From Erythrobacter sp. (lineage in GTDB: Bacteria > Pseudomonadota > Alphaproteobacteria > Sphingomonadales > Sphingomonadaceae), in NCBI GenBank assembly GCA_013822125.1, contig PNJY01000002.1, positions 17,787 through 81,786 of the forward strand: a stretch of DNA of 64,000 nt. The letters are read 5' to 3'. Shown here piece after piece: positions 49,029-59,437 of the stretch; position 1 is the first letter of the stretch, and the number at the start of each line of letters is the position of its first letter. The translations under genes and the position numbers were made by a program. A model generated the notes under the pieces. It was not told where the DNA came from and did no database searches. It saw only the letters and a list, made by a program, of their open reading frames with translations.

Positions 49029-50180
49029 ATGGTGCCCCACGTGTTTTTCTCGACGGCGCAAAGGATTAGGCTTGGCGCGGCATTTGCCCTGACGATCATG
49101 TTGGCTGGATGTGTCGCAATTCCGGCCAGCGGGCCGACGGGCGGCGAGATCCGCTCGCAACTGAAGGCGGACACGAGCCACCTCGGCATCGCGCTGGTGC
49201 CGATAACCAGCGCCACAGATTTGCCGAAGCCCGCTGTTCCGGCACCGGTTTTCGCGCCGGACTACACGCCACCGCCGCCCACGGAACTTGTGGGGGCAGG
49301 CGATGTGCTCGACATTTCGATCTATGAAGCCGGCATTGCTGTGTTTGGCCGTTCAGCACCGGCGGTGGCGGCCGGGGAAGCCAATTTCGAATCCGCCGCC
49401 AGGGCTGAACGCCTGCCACCATCCCGCGTTAGTGACGATGGCACGATCAACGTGCCCTATGTCGGGGAACTTGTCGTCAAAAACCGCACCACGGCCGAGG
49501 TGGAACGGCTGATCCGCCAGTCGCTTCGCGGCAAGTCGGAGAATCCGCAGGTTCTTGTTTCTATCCGGGAGGGCCTCACCAATTCCGTGATCATCGGTGG
49601 CGACGTGGCGCGCCCCGGCCGGCTGGTGCTGCCCACCAACCGCGAGTCTCTGACCGATGTGATCGCCCTGGCTGGCGGCAACCGTGGCGATATCAAGGAC
49701 ATGCTGGTGCGAGTGCAGCGCGCCGGCGTGAACGGGGAATTCCGCCTGAGCGACATCATGAGTGATCCGGTGCAGGATATCCGCATCTTCCCGGCCGATC
49801 GTATCGCGCTGGTGAAGGCGCCGCGTAGCTTCTCGGTGATGGGCGCCGCCGGTCGGGCCGAACAAATCGCGTTTCCGGGCTCGCAGGTTTCACTGGCCGA
49901 GGCAATCGCCCAAGCAGGCGGATCCAATCCCAACACCGGCGATCCACGAGCCGTCTTCGTGTTCCGCATCACCAAGGGCGCCAATGGCGAAGACAGGCCG
50001 GTCGTCTATCATTTCGACATGATGCAGGCGAGCAGCTATGTCCTCGCCCAGCGTTTCACGATGACCGACAAGGACGTGCTTTACATCGGCAACGCGGCCG
50101 CCAACCAGCCCACCAAGCTGGTGCAGATCATCAGCCAGTTGTTCTTCCCATTGGTGGCGCTGCAAAACGTCAATTTCTGA
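49029..50180 (+). CDS. polysaccharide biosynthesis/export lipoprotein (Wza/KpsD-like)
   Basis: Lipobox LAGC; VGAGDVLDISIYEAG; SDDGTINVPYVGELVVKNRTTAEVERLIRQSLRGK; SLBB-like repeats. Confidence 0.9.
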   Translation: MVPHVFFSTAQRIRLGAAFALTIMLAGCVAIPASGPTGGEIRSQLKADTSHLGIALVPITSATDLPKPAVPAPVFAPDYTPPPPTELVGAGDVLDISIYEAGIAVFGRSAPAVAAGEANFESAARAERLPPSRVSDDGTINVPYVGELVVKNRTTAEVERLIRQSLRGKSENPQVLVSIREGLTNSVIIGGDVARPGRLVLPTNRESLTDVIALAGGNRGDIKDMLVRVQRAGVNGEFRLSDIMSDPVQDIRIFPADRIALVKAPRSFSVMGAAGRAEQIAFPGSQVSLAEAIAQAGGSNPNTGDPRAVFVFRITKGANGEDRPVVYHFDMMQASSYVLAQRFTMTDKDVLYIGNAAANQPTKLVQIISQLFFPLVALQNVNF

Positions 50181-50289
50181 GCGGTGCCGTGATCAGCCTT
50201 GGAAACCTGTTGAAGGTCTGCTTGTGCTGATTTAACGGACGCCCACAATTTCCAGTACATTCAATCTAGAAAGATCTGAGATCAGCATC

Positions 50290-51168
50290 ATGCGCAGAAA
50301 AGGAATCATCCTCGCGGGAGGATCGGGCACGCGCCTGTACCCTTTGACTGTACCGGTGTCGAAGCAGTTGATGCCGGTTTATGACAAGCCGATGATCTAC
50401 TACCCGCTGTCGCTGCTGCTGCTGGCCGGAGTCAGGGATATCCTGATCATTACCACGCCTGCCGATGCGCCAGCGTTCGAGGGATTATTGGGCAATGGCA
50501 GCCAGTGGGGCGTCAATATCCAGTATGCGCAGCAGCCGCGGCCAGAGGGCCTTGCACAAGCTTACCATATCGGCGCGGAATTCGTCGGCAATGACCCCAG
50601 CATGCTGATTTTGGGTGACAATATCTTCCACGGCCACGGCCTGCCCGATCTTCTGGCCAGCGCCGACAGCCGTGCCGACGGCGCGACGGTGTTCGGGTAT
50701 TATGTCAATGATCCCAAGGCCTATGGCGTCGTATCGTTCGATGCGGCCGGGCGCGCCGAGACGATCGAGGAAAAGCCGGAGCATCCGAAGAGCCATTACG
50801 CGGTCACGGGCCTTTATTTCTATGATGGCGACGCGGTGGCGCTGGCGCGCGATCTGAAGCCGTCGCCGCGTGGCGAGTTGGAGATCACCGATCTCAACCG
50901 GCTGTACCTGGAAGCCGGTAAGCTGCATGTCGAGATGATGGGGCGCGGCTTTGCCTGGCTCGATACTGGCACCCACACTTCGCTGCTCGATGCCGCCAAC
51001 TATGTCCGAATTGTTGAGGAACGCCAGGGCTTGAAGATCTGCTGCCCCGAGGAAATCGCCTGGCGCCTCGGTCATATCGACGACGTCCAGCTGGAAGCCA
51101 TCGCGGCGCCGCTCAGGAAATCGGGCTATGGCGAATATCTGCTTGCCCAGTTGAAGGATGGCAGATGA
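50290..51168 (+). CDS. rfbA: glucose-1-phosphate thymidylyltransferase
   Basis: [41 protein letters not shown]. Confidence 0.97.
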   Translation: MRRKGIILAGGSGTRLYPLTVPVSKQLMPVYDKPMIYYPLSLLLLAGVRDILIITTPADAPAFEGLLGNGSQWGVNIQYAQQPRPEGLAQAYHIGAEFVGNDPSMLILGDNIFHGHGLPDLLASADSRADGATVFGYYVNDPKAYGVVSFDAAGRAETIEEKPEHPKSHYAVTGLYFYDGDAVALARDLKPSPRGELEITDLNRLYLEAGKLHVEMMGRGFAWLDTGTHTSLLDAANYVRIVEERQGLKICCPEEIAWRLGHIDDVQLEAIAAPLRKSGYGEYLLAQLKDGR

Positions 51169-51710
51169 ACATCATCGACACGAGTTTGCCGGGCGTGCTG
51201 ATCATCGAGCCGAAGGTTTTCGGCGACTCGCGCGGTTTCTTCCTGGAAAGCTGGAACCGGCAGACGTTCGTGCAGGCTGGCCTGACGATGGATTTCGTGC
51301 AAGACAATCACAGCCGGTCATCGCGCGGTGTGCTGCGTGGCCTGCATTTCCAGCTGGAGAACCCGCAGGGGAAGCTGGTGCGGATCACGCAAGGTGCTGT
51401 GTTCGACGTGGCTGTCGACATCCGCCGCTCCTCGCCGCACTTCGGCCGATGGGTGGGTGTAGAACTCTCTGCTGATAATCACCGCATGTTGTGGGTCCCG
51501 CCCGGCTTCGCCCACGGCTTCCTGGTGCTTAGCGAGATGGCGGATTTCCTCTACAAGTGCACGAGCTACTATCATCCGCCCAGCGACCGCAGCCTGCGCT
51601 GGAACGATCCTGCCATCGGCATCGAATGGCCGGACGTAGGCCTGGCGCCGCTGCTGTCGGCCAAGGACGAGGCGGCGCCGTTGCTGGCGGATGCGGAGGT
51701 CTTCGCATGA
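51165..51710 (+). CDS. rfbC: dTDP-4-dehydrorhamnose 3,5-epimerase
   Basis: [42 protein letters not shown] overlap. Confidence 0.97.
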   Translation: MNIIDTSLPGVLIIEPKVFGDSRGFFLESWNRQTFVQAGLTMDFVQDNHSRSSRGVLRGLHFQLENPQGKLVRITQGAVFDVAVDIRRSSPHFGRWVGVELSADNHRMLWVPPGFAHGFLVLSEMADFLYKCTSYYHPPSDRSLRWNDPAIGIEWPDVGLAPLLSAKDEAAPLLADAEVFA

Positions 51711-52558
51711 GAGTGCTTGTTGCCGGAAGTGGCGGGCAATTGGGCCGGGCCCTGGCCGCCATGGCACCGACCGGCATCACTCTGATCGCTCCGCCCAAAG
51801 CCGAATTCGACATCGGCAATGAAGCACAGGTGGCAGCCCTGGTGGCCGAGGCCAGGCCCGATCTGCTCGTCAACGCGGCCGCCTGGACGGCGGTGGACAA
51901 GGCCGAAACGGACGAGGCCGCCGCACTCCTGACCAACGGCACCGCCGTCGGCCACCTCGCAAAGGCTGCGGCGGCAACAGGCGCTCGCTTCGTGCAGGTG
52001 TCCACCGATTATGTCTTTGACGGCAAGGCCTGCCGGTCCTACCGCCCTGACACGCCGCCAGCCCCGGCCAGTGCCTATGGCCGCACTAAGTTGGCCGGCG
52101 AGCAGGCGGCGGTGGCCCACCACCCTGCGCCGCTGATCGTCCGCACCGCCTGGGTCTATGCCGCGGTCGGCAATAATTTCGTCAATACCATGCTGCGCCT
52201 GATGGCCGAGCGAGACGAGGTGCACGTGGTAGCCGACCAGGTTGGCACCCCAACCCATGCCGCCAGCCTGGCCCGCGCCATCTGGACGTTGCAAAGCCAC
52301 AGCGGCATCTTCCACTGGACCGATGCTGGCATCACCAGCTGGTATGATTTGGCGCAAGCCATTCAGGACGAGGCGCTGCGGCTGGGAATACTGTCACGCG
52401 CCGTGCCGATCATCCCGATTGCCACCGTCGATTATCCTACCCCGGCCCCCCGCCCGGCGTGGAGTGTGCTCGACAAGACTTCGAGCTGGGCCATCACCGG
52501 TCCGGCCCGCCACTGGCGCCACGAACTCATCGATTGCCTGAAAGACGTTGCCAAATGA
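51707..52558 (+). CDS. rfbD: dTDP-4-dehydrorhamnose reductase
   Basis: [41 protein letters not shown] overlap. Confidence 0.96.
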   Translation: MRVLVAGSGGQLGRALAAMAPTGITLIAPPKAEFDIGNEAQVAALVAEARPDLLVNAAAWTAVDKAETDEAAALLTNGTAVGHLAKAAAATGARFVQVSTDYVFDGKACRSYRPDTPPAPASAYGRTKLAGEQAAVAHHPAPLIVRTAWVYAAVGNNFVNTMLRLMAERDEVHVVADQVGTPTHAASLARAIWTLQSHSGIFHWTDAGITSWYDLAQAIQDEALRLGILSRAVPIIPIATVDYPTPAPRPAWSVLDKTSSWAITGPARHWRHELIDCLKDVAK

Positions 52559-53643
52559 CCAACCTGCTCGTGACCGGCGGTGCCGGCTTCATCGGTGCCA
52601 ATTTCGTGCATTACTGGCGCCGCCATCACCCAGCAGATGGCGTGGTGGTGCTGGATGCTCTCACCTATGCCGGCAACCCTGCCAATCTCGATGGGTTGAC
52701 AGGTATTGAATTCGTCCATGGCGACATCCGCGACACCGCGCTGGTGGAGAAACTGCTCGCCGATCACGGCATCGGTACCATCGTGCACTTCGCCGCCGAA
52801 AGTCATGTCGACCGTTCGATCCATGGTCCGGCGGCATTCGTCGACACCAACGTCATCGGCACGCTGTCTCTGCTCACTGCAGCTCGTGCCGCCTGGCTGA
52901 CAGGTCCGGGCCACGCGCATCGGTTCCACCATGTCTCCACCGATGAGGTTTATGGCACGCTTGGCCCGAATGACCCGGCGTTCAGCGAGACGACGCCCTA
53001 CGCCCCCAACAGTCCATATTCTGCCAGCAAGGCGGCCAGCGATCACCTGGTGAGGGCCTGGCACCACACCTTTGGCCTCCAGGTCACTACCAGCAATTGC
53101 TCCAATAATTATGGGCCCTACCAGTTTCCGGAGAAGCTGATCCCGCTGTTTCTGATCAACGCCCTGCACGGCCGCCCGCTGCCGATATATGGCGATGGCA
53201 TGCAGGTCCGCGATTGGCTGCATGTGGAAGATCATTGCCGCGGCATCGAGGCCTGCCTGCTGAAGGGCCGGGTGGGCGAGACATACAATATCGGTGGCGG
53301 CGCGGAGCTGCCGAACCTGATCGTGATCGAAACTCTGTGCGCCGCAGTGGATGCGGCTTTTGCCGCCGATTCGGGCCTGGCCGCGCGCTTCCCCGATGCC
53401 CCGGCCGCCAAGGGCCAGCCCACCGTCAGCCTGAAGACGTTCGTCACCGATCGGCCCGGCCACGACCGCCGCTACGCGATCGACGAGACCAAGGCGCGGG
53501 CCGAACTGGGCTATGCCCCAGCGCGCACTTTTGAACAGGGCTTTGCCGAAACCTTGCACTGGTATCTGGCCAACGAAGGCTGGTGGCACGCCGTCATGGA
53601 CGGCAGCTATCGCGACTGGGTGGCGACCAATTACGCGGTCTAG
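52555..53643 (+). CDS. rfbB: dTDP-glucose 4,6-dehydratase
   Basis: MTNLLVTGGAGFIGANFVHYW; HFAAESHVDRSI; VSTDEVYG; YSASKAASDHL. Confidence 0.97.
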   Translation: MTNLLVTGGAGFIGANFVHYWRRHHPADGVVVLDALTYAGNPANLDGLTGIEFVHGDIRDTALVEKLLADHGIGTIVHFAAESHVDRSIHGPAAFVDTNVIGTLSLLTAARAAWLTGPGHAHRFHHVSTDEVYGTLGPNDPAFSETTPYAPNSPYSASKAASDHLVRAWHHTFGLQVTTSNCSNNYGPYQFPEKLIPLFLINALHGRPLPIYGDGMQVRDWLHVEDHCRGIEACLLKGRVGETYNIGGGAELPNLIVIETLCAAVDAAFAADSGLAARFPDAPAAKGQPTVSLKTFVTDRPGHDRRYAIDETKARAELGYAPARTFEQGFAETLHWYLANEGWWHAVMDGSYRDWVATNYAV

Positions 53644-53745
53644 AGCGGCTTCCGATCTGATTGAATCAGGTCGACCGCTCCAGATATCTGTTTTAACTCG
53701 ATTTCCGAGCCGCGCGGTGATTCTACCGCGCTCGAAATCGCTCTA
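53641..53745. repeat. two-hairpin intergenic element between convergent rfbB and kpsC, outer TAGAGCG/CGCTCTA
   Basis: Hairpin 1 GAGCGG...GATCTGATTGAATCAGGTC...CCGCTC (53643-53680); hairpin 2 CGATTTC..CGCGGT-gattct-ACCGCG..GAAATCG (53699-53740); outer 7-bp inverted repeat 53641-53647 / 53739-53745. Confidence 0.8.
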
Positions 53746-53768
53746 ATCGCCGGTAAGGGCAAGCAGCA

Positions 53769-55271
53769 TCACCTGATCAACCGGCCGAGGCGCGAACGGG
53801 TACGACCGATGGCCTTGCGCGCCGTGACGACCAGCGCGCCTTTCACGTCCAGCCTTGGCGGTATCGGGCTGGACAGGCGCTTGACAAGTACCTCAGCGGG
53901 GCAAGGCAGACCGGTTACGGGGTCGAGATAGCGCGGGTAAAGGAGGTAAGCGGCGGCGACCACCTCATCCAGGGTGCGCCGCGTCGTGCGGCGGGCGGGC
54001 ACCGGGCCGCGATCACTGGTGAGGCCCCAGCCGGCATAGAAGGGAACGCCATGTACGGTGACCGGCTTGCCGCGCAGCAGCGCCTCGAACCCGGCCAGCG
54101 AGCTATTTACGTGCAGTTCATCAGCCATGGCGATCAGCGCTGCCATCGGTGCCGTTGTTTCGACACGGTCGGCGAGCGCCGCCATGTCCGTTTCGGCAAC
54201 GAGTCCCTTACGATGCCCGGCAAGCACATCAGGGTGGGGTTTGTAGATCACAAATGCATCGGAGCCGACCTCGGCCCGGGCACGGCGCAGCAGTTCGAGA
54301 TTGGACGACAACGCGCCGCCGCTGGTGACGGCGCGGTCATCCTCAACCTGGCCGGGCACCAGCACATGGCGGCGGTCGCCACCCGTCCGGGGCAGCGCAG
54401 TCGCGCCGCCACGCTCATATTTGGACAGTCCGCTGGCGACGATGGCAGCCCGCAAATCCTGCGCGCGCTTGATTAGGTCTGGCGTAAAGATGCCGTTCTG
54501 CAGCAGGTTTTCCAATCCGCTGGGCCGCTTCGGATCGAAATGCACGCCCATCGCGTCAACGACGATGGACAGCGGCGGCACGCAATCTGCGCCCAGCCCG
54601 GCGGAGCGAATGAAGCCATCCTCCACCTCCAGCACCGACTGCCCTGCCAGCGCCCTTTTCTGCGCAGCCGACAGGCGGGAGCGCCAGACGGCCACCACGT
54701 CGGCAGCCAACGGTGCCGACACCCCGTGTCGGAATGGCGTTTCGTGCCCGTTCCACAGCAGCGGCGCCATCGTCGGCCGTTTCCACCGGGCACAGCCCAA
54801 TACCGCCGTGATGCCGCGATTTCCGTCGATCAGCCGGCGAAAGAAACCACATAGTTCAATGGCTTGAATGGGAGTGATTGCAGCGTTGCTGAAAGGGTTG
54901 CGCCACTGCCAGCCTGTGAGATGTGCCTGCACCAGTGCACCCTTATCCACCGGCTGCGGCCGGGACTCGCCATCGGTCAGTGTGAGCGGCTTACCCGCGG
55001 CCAGCGCCAGCACCGCGCGCGCGTCCCCCACAGGCAGGCGCACCTCGGTCGCGGCATCGAGTAGCGGCCAGGGATCGGCATCGGCAGCCCAGTTGGCTGC
55101 ATCCAGAACCGCCGGGCCGGAACTCTGCCGCCCCCAATAGCAACCGCCAACGCGGTGCCGCGCCAGGGCCGCCAACAGCGCGTCCGGATCGCCTTCTCCG
55201 GTGCCGTCGGCCACGGCAAAGGCCGGCGCACGGCTGCCGGGAAAGGGTGGGATGGCCAGCATAGGGGCCAT
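53769..55271 (-). CDS. kpsC: capsule polysaccharide biosynthesis protein, KpsC/LipA family
   Basis: VLVPGQVEDDRAV; FVIYKPHPDVLAGHRKG; ELHVNSSLAGFEALLRGKPVTVHGVPFYAGWGLTSD. Confidence 0.88.
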   Translation of the reverse strand: MAPMLAIPPFPGSRAPAFAVADGTGEGDPDALLAALARHRVGGCYWGRQSSGPAVLDAANWAADADPWPLLDAATEVRLPVGDARAVLALAAGKPLTLTDGESRPQPVDKGALVQAHLTGWQWRNPFSNAAITPIQAIELCGFFRRLIDGNRGITAVLGCARWKRPTMAPLLWNGHETPFRHGVSAPLAADVVAVWRSRLSAAQKRALAGQSVLEVEDGFIRSAGLGADCVPPLSIVVDAMGVHFDPKRPSGLENLLQNGIFTPDLIKRAQDLRAAIVASGLSKYERGGATALPRTGGDRRHVLVPGQVEDDRAVTSGGALSSNLELLRRARAEVGSDAFVIYKPHPDVLAGHRKGLVAETDMAALADRVETTAPMAALIAMADELHVNSSLAGFEALLRGKPVTVHGVPFYAGWGLTSDRGPVPARRTTRRTLDEVVAAAYLLYPRYLDPVTGLPCPAEVLVKRLSSPIPPRLDVKGALVVTARKAIGRTRSRLGRLIR

Positions 55272-56089
55272 CAGCCGAGCGCGGCGATGGCGATCAGCTG
55301 GCGCATCAGGTCGGGCAGCGCGTCCAGCGGCACCATGTTGGGCCCGTCCGACAACGCACTGTCGGGATCGGGGTGGGTTTCCAAGAACAGGCCATCGATG
55401 CCCACGGCCATGGCAGCGCGGGCCAACGGTGCCACATACTGGCGCTGGCCCAGCGAGCGATCACCACCGCCGCCGGGCAATTGCACGCTGTGGGTCGCAT
55501 CGAACACCACCGGGCTGCCCAATTCGCGCATGATGACGAGGGCGCGCATGTCGACAACCAGATTGTTATAGCCGAAGCTCGATCCGCGCTCGCACAGCAG
55601 GATGTTGTCCCCGGCCACCCCGGCGGCACTAGCGGCGGCTTGTGCCTTGCCCAGCACGGCGGCCATGTCAACCGGGGCCATGAATTGAGCCTTCTTGATG
55701 TTGACCGGTCGGCCAGAGGCGGCGGCAGCACTGATCAGATCGGTCTGGCGGGCGAGGAATGCCGGCGTCTGTAGCATGTCCACCACCTCTGCCACGGGCA
55801 CCACCTGGTCGGGAAGGTGGACATCGGTCAGAACTGGAAGGCCGGTTTCGCGTCTCACCTTTTCCAGCACGCGCAGGCCTTCCTCCAGTCCATGTCCGCG
55901 GAAACCGCTGATGCTGGTGCGGTTGGCCTTATCGAAACTGGCCTTGAAGATGACAGGCAGGCCCAGCTCTTCGGCTAAGGCCTTGAGCCGGGCTGCTATG
56001 CCAAGGCACATCGACTCGCTTTCAATCACGCAAGGACCGGCGATCAGGAACGGCGGAGCGCCGGAGGTGCGGGTAAAATGGGGCAGCAT
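55271..56089 (-). CDS. kdsA: 3-deoxy-8-phosphooctulonate synthase
   Basis: [50 protein letters not shown]. Confidence 0.97.
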   Translation of the reverse strand: MLPHFTRTSGAPPFLIAGPCVIESESMCLGIAARLKALAEELGLPVIFKASFDKANRTSISGFRGHGLEEGLRVLEKVRRETGLPVLTDVHLPDQVVPVAEVVDMLQTPAFLARQTDLISAAAASGRPVNIKKAQFMAPVDMAAVLGKAQAAASAAGVAGDNILLCERGSSFGYNNLVVDMRALVIMRELGSPVVFDATHSVQLPGGGGDRSLGQRQYVAPLARAAMAVGIDGLFLETHPDPDSALSDGPNMVPLDALPDLMRQLIAIAALG

Positions 56090-56904
56090 CAGTGGCTTTC
56101 GGCAAGTGCCCGGCGCGCCAGTTGGGCTTCGATCAGCGGCACGTCGGTCGGATTGTTGAGCTCAATCATCTCCCAAGCCGGCGCGGCACAGCGGGCCACA
56201 CCGACGGGCAGGCCGGTGTCGAGGAAGCGCAGCTGCTCCAGACCCTCTTGCAACTCCAGCGGGGCGGGGCCGGCAGCAACATAGGCGGCCAGCGCGGCCG
56301 GCCGATAGGCATAGAGGCCGATATGCAGCAGAACAGGCTCTACCGGCGTGGCGCCAGGCTCCACGTGCGGGATGATGGACTTGGAGAAATAGAGCGCGCG
56401 GCCGTCGCGGGCACAGACCACAGTGGTGCCGCCAACACGGCCGGCGGCGGTATCGGCCTGCAGATGGAGCAGTACGGCTGGTGTAGCGAGCACCGCCGCC
56501 GTGGCCATTGCGAAGCCGGGATTGGCATTGAGGTGCTCCACCACTGCTGTCACCATCGGTGCCGGAGTCAGCGGGGCATCGCCCTGAAAGTTGACGACGA
56601 GGTCGGGTTCAGTGGGAAGGCCTGCAACAGCAGCCGCACAACGTTCGGTGCCGTTCAAGCAGCTGGCAGGCGTCATCACCACTTCCATGCCTTGAGTTGT
56701 GCAGGCATCGGCGATGCGTGAATCATCGGTGGCGATCACGCAGTGCGTGGTGCCTGACAGAGCCGCGGCTGCGGCCTGTGCGGCAGCCCAAGTATAATGG
56801 ATGGCCGGGCGCGCCACACTATCCGGACCCATGATGGGCACCAGCGGCTTGGCAGGAAAGCGGGTGGAGGCCAGCCGCGCCGGGATAACGATCGCGATGC
56901 GCAA
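56089..56904 (-). CDS. kdsB: 3-deoxy-manno-octulosonate cytidylyltransferase
   Basis: [46 protein letters not shown]. Confidence 0.95.
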   Translation of the reverse strand: MRIAIVIPARLASTRFPAKPLVPIMGPDSVARPAIHYTWAAAQAAAAALSGTTHCVIATDDSRIADACTTQGMEVVMTPASCLNGTERCAAAVAGLPTEPDLVVNFQGDAPLTPAPMVTAVVEHLNANPGFAMATAAVLATPAVLLHLQADTAAGRVGGTTVVCARDGRALYFSKSIIPHVEPGATPVEPVLLHIGLYAYRPAALAAYVAAGPAPLELQEGLEQLRFLDTGLPVGVARCAAPAWEMIELNNPTDVPLIEAQLARRALAESH

Positions 56905-56908
56905 CGGA

Positions 56909-57889
56909 TCAGTGACCCCAAGCCGGCGAAGAGGCGATGTCGTAAATCTGCACCGCGCCTATCGGTCGGCGCGATCCGGGCTCTGGCACCACGAACAGAA
57001 CCGATATGCGGTGAGCGCGCATCATGTACAGTGCATCCTTAATCGATGCCGTCTTCTCAATAATTTTCGGCGAAGGCGTCATGACGGCTGTCACTTCGCC
57101 CGTGTCCAGGTTGGTCATGTGCCGACGCAAATCGCCATCAGTTATCACGCCGACCAGATCACCGCCTGCATTGACCACGCCGGTCATCCCGAGGCGCTTT
57201 TCAGTCATGGTCATAACCACCTCTGGCATGGCTGTGTCGACTGTGACCAATGGCAAACGATCTCCGCTGTGCATCAAATCGGCCACTTGGCCCATAAGGC
57301 GACCAATTTCACCACCGGGATGGAGGGCGCGGATATCGTCGCCCGAAAGCCCACGCGCCCTCATGGTCGCCACTGCCAACGCATCGCCCAACGCCAGCAT
57401 CATGGTGGACGAAGTGGTGGGCGCCATGCTGGACGTGCAGGCTTCCGGTACCGGCGGCAGCACGAGGCCAATGTCGGCCTTGCGCATCAACAGTGAATCC
57501 CGGTTTCGCGACACGCCGATCAAATTCACGCCGATGCGCTTGGCATGGCCATATAGCGGCTGCAGTTCGACCGTATCACCACTGTTGGAGTAAACGAGCA
57601 GCACATCGCCAGGCATCACCATCCCGGCGTCGCCGTGCGCGGCCTCGGCCCCGTGCAGGAAATGCGCGGGTGTTCCGGTGGCGGCCAGCGTGGCGGCGAC
57701 CTTGCGAGCAATGTGCCCGGACTTGCCCATGCCGGACACCACCACGCGCTGCTTGCAGGCCAGAAACGCATCAACGGCCGCAGCAAAGCTGCCGTCGATC
57801 ATGTTGCCCAATTGGTGCAGCGCGATGGCCTCCAACGCGATGACCTCTCGGCCGATCTGTTGGTGCAGATCGCTGTTTATCCTCAACAT
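56909..57889 (-). CDS. kdsD: arabinose-5-phosphate isomerase (SIS + CBS domains)
   Basis: VVVSGMGKSGHIARKVAATLAATGTPAHFLHGAEAAHGDAGMV; CBS pair DGDLRRHMTN. Confidence 0.95.
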   Translation of the reverse strand: MLRINSDLHQQIGREVIALEAIALHQLGNMIDGSFAAAVDAFLACKQRVVVSGMGKSGHIARKVAATLAATGTPAHFLHGAEAAHGDAGMVMPGDVLLVYSNSGDTVELQPLYGHAKRIGVNLIGVSRNRDSLLMRKADIGLVLPPVPEACTSSMAPTTSSTMMLALGDALAVATMRARGLSGDDIRALHPGGEIGRLMGQVADLMHSGDRLPLVTVDTAMPEVVMTMTEKRLGMTGVVNAGGDLVGVITDGDLRRHMTNLDTGEVTAVMTPSPKIIEKTASIKDALYMMRAHRISVLFVVPEPGSRRPIGAVQIYDIASSPAWGH

Positions 57890-57993
57890 ACACTTGTCCT
57901 GAAGAGCGGCCATTGTCGCGCCGCGCTGTTACTGCCGCCGCCGCCAACGGTCAAATCTTGACAGGGCCGATGTTGAAGAACAGGCGAAGTACC

Positions 57994-58656
57994 ATGCATA
58001 CAACGCTCTGGTCGGGCCAATCCCTTCGTCACATCCTGTTCGATCTCGATGGCACTTTGGTTGACAGTGTGCGAATGACCTGCGCCATCATCGATGAGAT
58101 GCTGGCCGAACGTGGCATTTCTTTCATCGCTGACCATGCCACAGCCCGCGCCATGGACGCGATTGGCGGCGAGGCCATGATTGCGGCGGTGATGGGGCCG
58201 CATTGCCGTGACCCAAAGCAGGAAATCGCCGAATTTCGCACCCGCCATGCCGTCGCCGCGACCCCGCCGGATCTGGCCTTTCCGGGGGTTGCCGAAGCCT
58301 TGGCGCGACTGGCCACTGCCGGTCTTGGGATGGCCATCTGCTCCAACAAGCCGCAACATCTCTGCGAAAAAATCATGAGCGACCTGAACTTGGCAAGGCA
58401 TTTTGGTGCCGTCTTCGGCGCCGTGGCTGATCGCCCGCGCAAACCTGCCCCCGATGCCGCGCTGGCTGCGCTCGTGGCACTCGATGCGGATTCGGCGACG
58501 ACGCTTTACATCGGCGACTCGCTGGTGGACGTTGCCACCGCCCACGCCGCGGGGTTGCAGGTGGCTCTCGTCGACTGGGGTTATGGCGTCGATGCAGCCC
58601 GCGCCGCCGCGCCCGATGTGCCCCTGCTTCAAAGCCTGATGCAACTGCTGAACTAG
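57994..58656 (+). CDS. HAD-superfamily phosphatase (phosphoglycolate phosphatase-like)
   Basis: HILFDLDGTLVDSVRM; MAICSNKPQHL; LYIGDSLVDVATAHAAGL. Confidence 0.88.
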   Translation: MHTTLWSGQSLRHILFDLDGTLVDSVRMTCAIIDEMLAERGISFIADHATARAMDAIGGEAMIAAVMGPHCRDPKQEIAEFRTRHAVAATPPDLAFPGVAEALARLATAGLGMAICSNKPQHLCEKIMSDLNLARHFGAVFGAVADRPRKPAPDAALAALVALDADSATTLYIGDSLVDVATAHAAGLQVALVDWGYGVDAARAAAPDVPLLQSLMQLLN

Positions 58657-59258
58657 GCTTCGATATTGCGGGTTATGCGCGTATGGAACAAGCGATCCCA
58701 TATCATCCCTGTGATGGCATAGTTGCCAAGTTCGTGCAGATGGTGGTGACGCATGTGGTGAGTCTTCAACATGCGCGCGAACGGGCCCTTCATCGGCCAC
58801 TGGTGGCAGGCATAATGCACCAGATCATAGCCGGCATAGCCCCCGATAAAACCGAGGAACAGCCAATTCCCCCCCGGGCCGATCAGCGCCAGCATCCCAA
58901 CCCAGATAAGCCCTGCCACAGGCAAGCTCACGACCGGTGGCATCAAGTTTCGCAACGGGTCATTGGGCACCGCATGATGGTTTCCGTGCATTATAAACAC
59001 GAAACGCCGCAACACCGCCGATTTTGGTTCCCAGTGAAACACGAAGCGGTGCAGCGCATACTCGGTCAGCGTCCACATGACGAGCCCGGCCACGGCGAGA
59101 AGAACAGCAAAGCCGGCGCTGGATGTGCCCCACGCCGTCCAGGCGACGCCAGCCAGTCCGATGGCCCACAAGACCATAAACGTTGGAACCGCGATCACCG
59201 TCAGCTTTTCAAGCCAACGGTTCTCGAACAACCTGATTGGAGATTGAGGAGCGACCAT
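58653..59258 (-). CDS. fatty acid hydroxylase/sterol desaturase family membrane protein
   Basis: EYALHRFVFHWEP, HGNHH, HYACHQWP, HHMRHHH histidine boxes. Confidence 0.9.
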   Translation of the reverse strand: MVAPQSPIRLFENRWLEKLTVIAVPTFMVLWAIGLAGVAWTAWGTSSAGFAVLLAVAGLVMWTLTEYALHRFVFHWEPKSAVLRRFVFIMHGNHHAVPNDPLRNLMPPVVSLPVAGLIWVGMLALIGPGGNWLFLGFIGGYAGYDLVHYACHQWPMKGPFARMLKTHHMRHHHLHELGNYAITGMIWDRLFHTRITRNIEA

Positions 59259-59437
59259 CACGTTTGCTCTCAACAGCAGGTATTGAGGACTGTCAAGGTA
59301 CAAGCGGTGTATTGAACTTGTCGTGCGTCAAATTGCCAATTACTTGTGTCTTTTTGGCAAATCGTGAAGAAATCGTAAATGTTGCAGGCAACTTCGCGCG
59401 CCCAAATCGCTGCTTTTCAGCCAATCCAGGCTGTCCT

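Noticed and set aside
52432-53589. 385 aa minus-strand ORF
   Set aside because: Antisense to rfbB
53641-53745. CRISPR-like repeats
   Set aside because: Two different hairpins with an outer inverted repeat, not direct repeats with unique spacers; no cas genes in window
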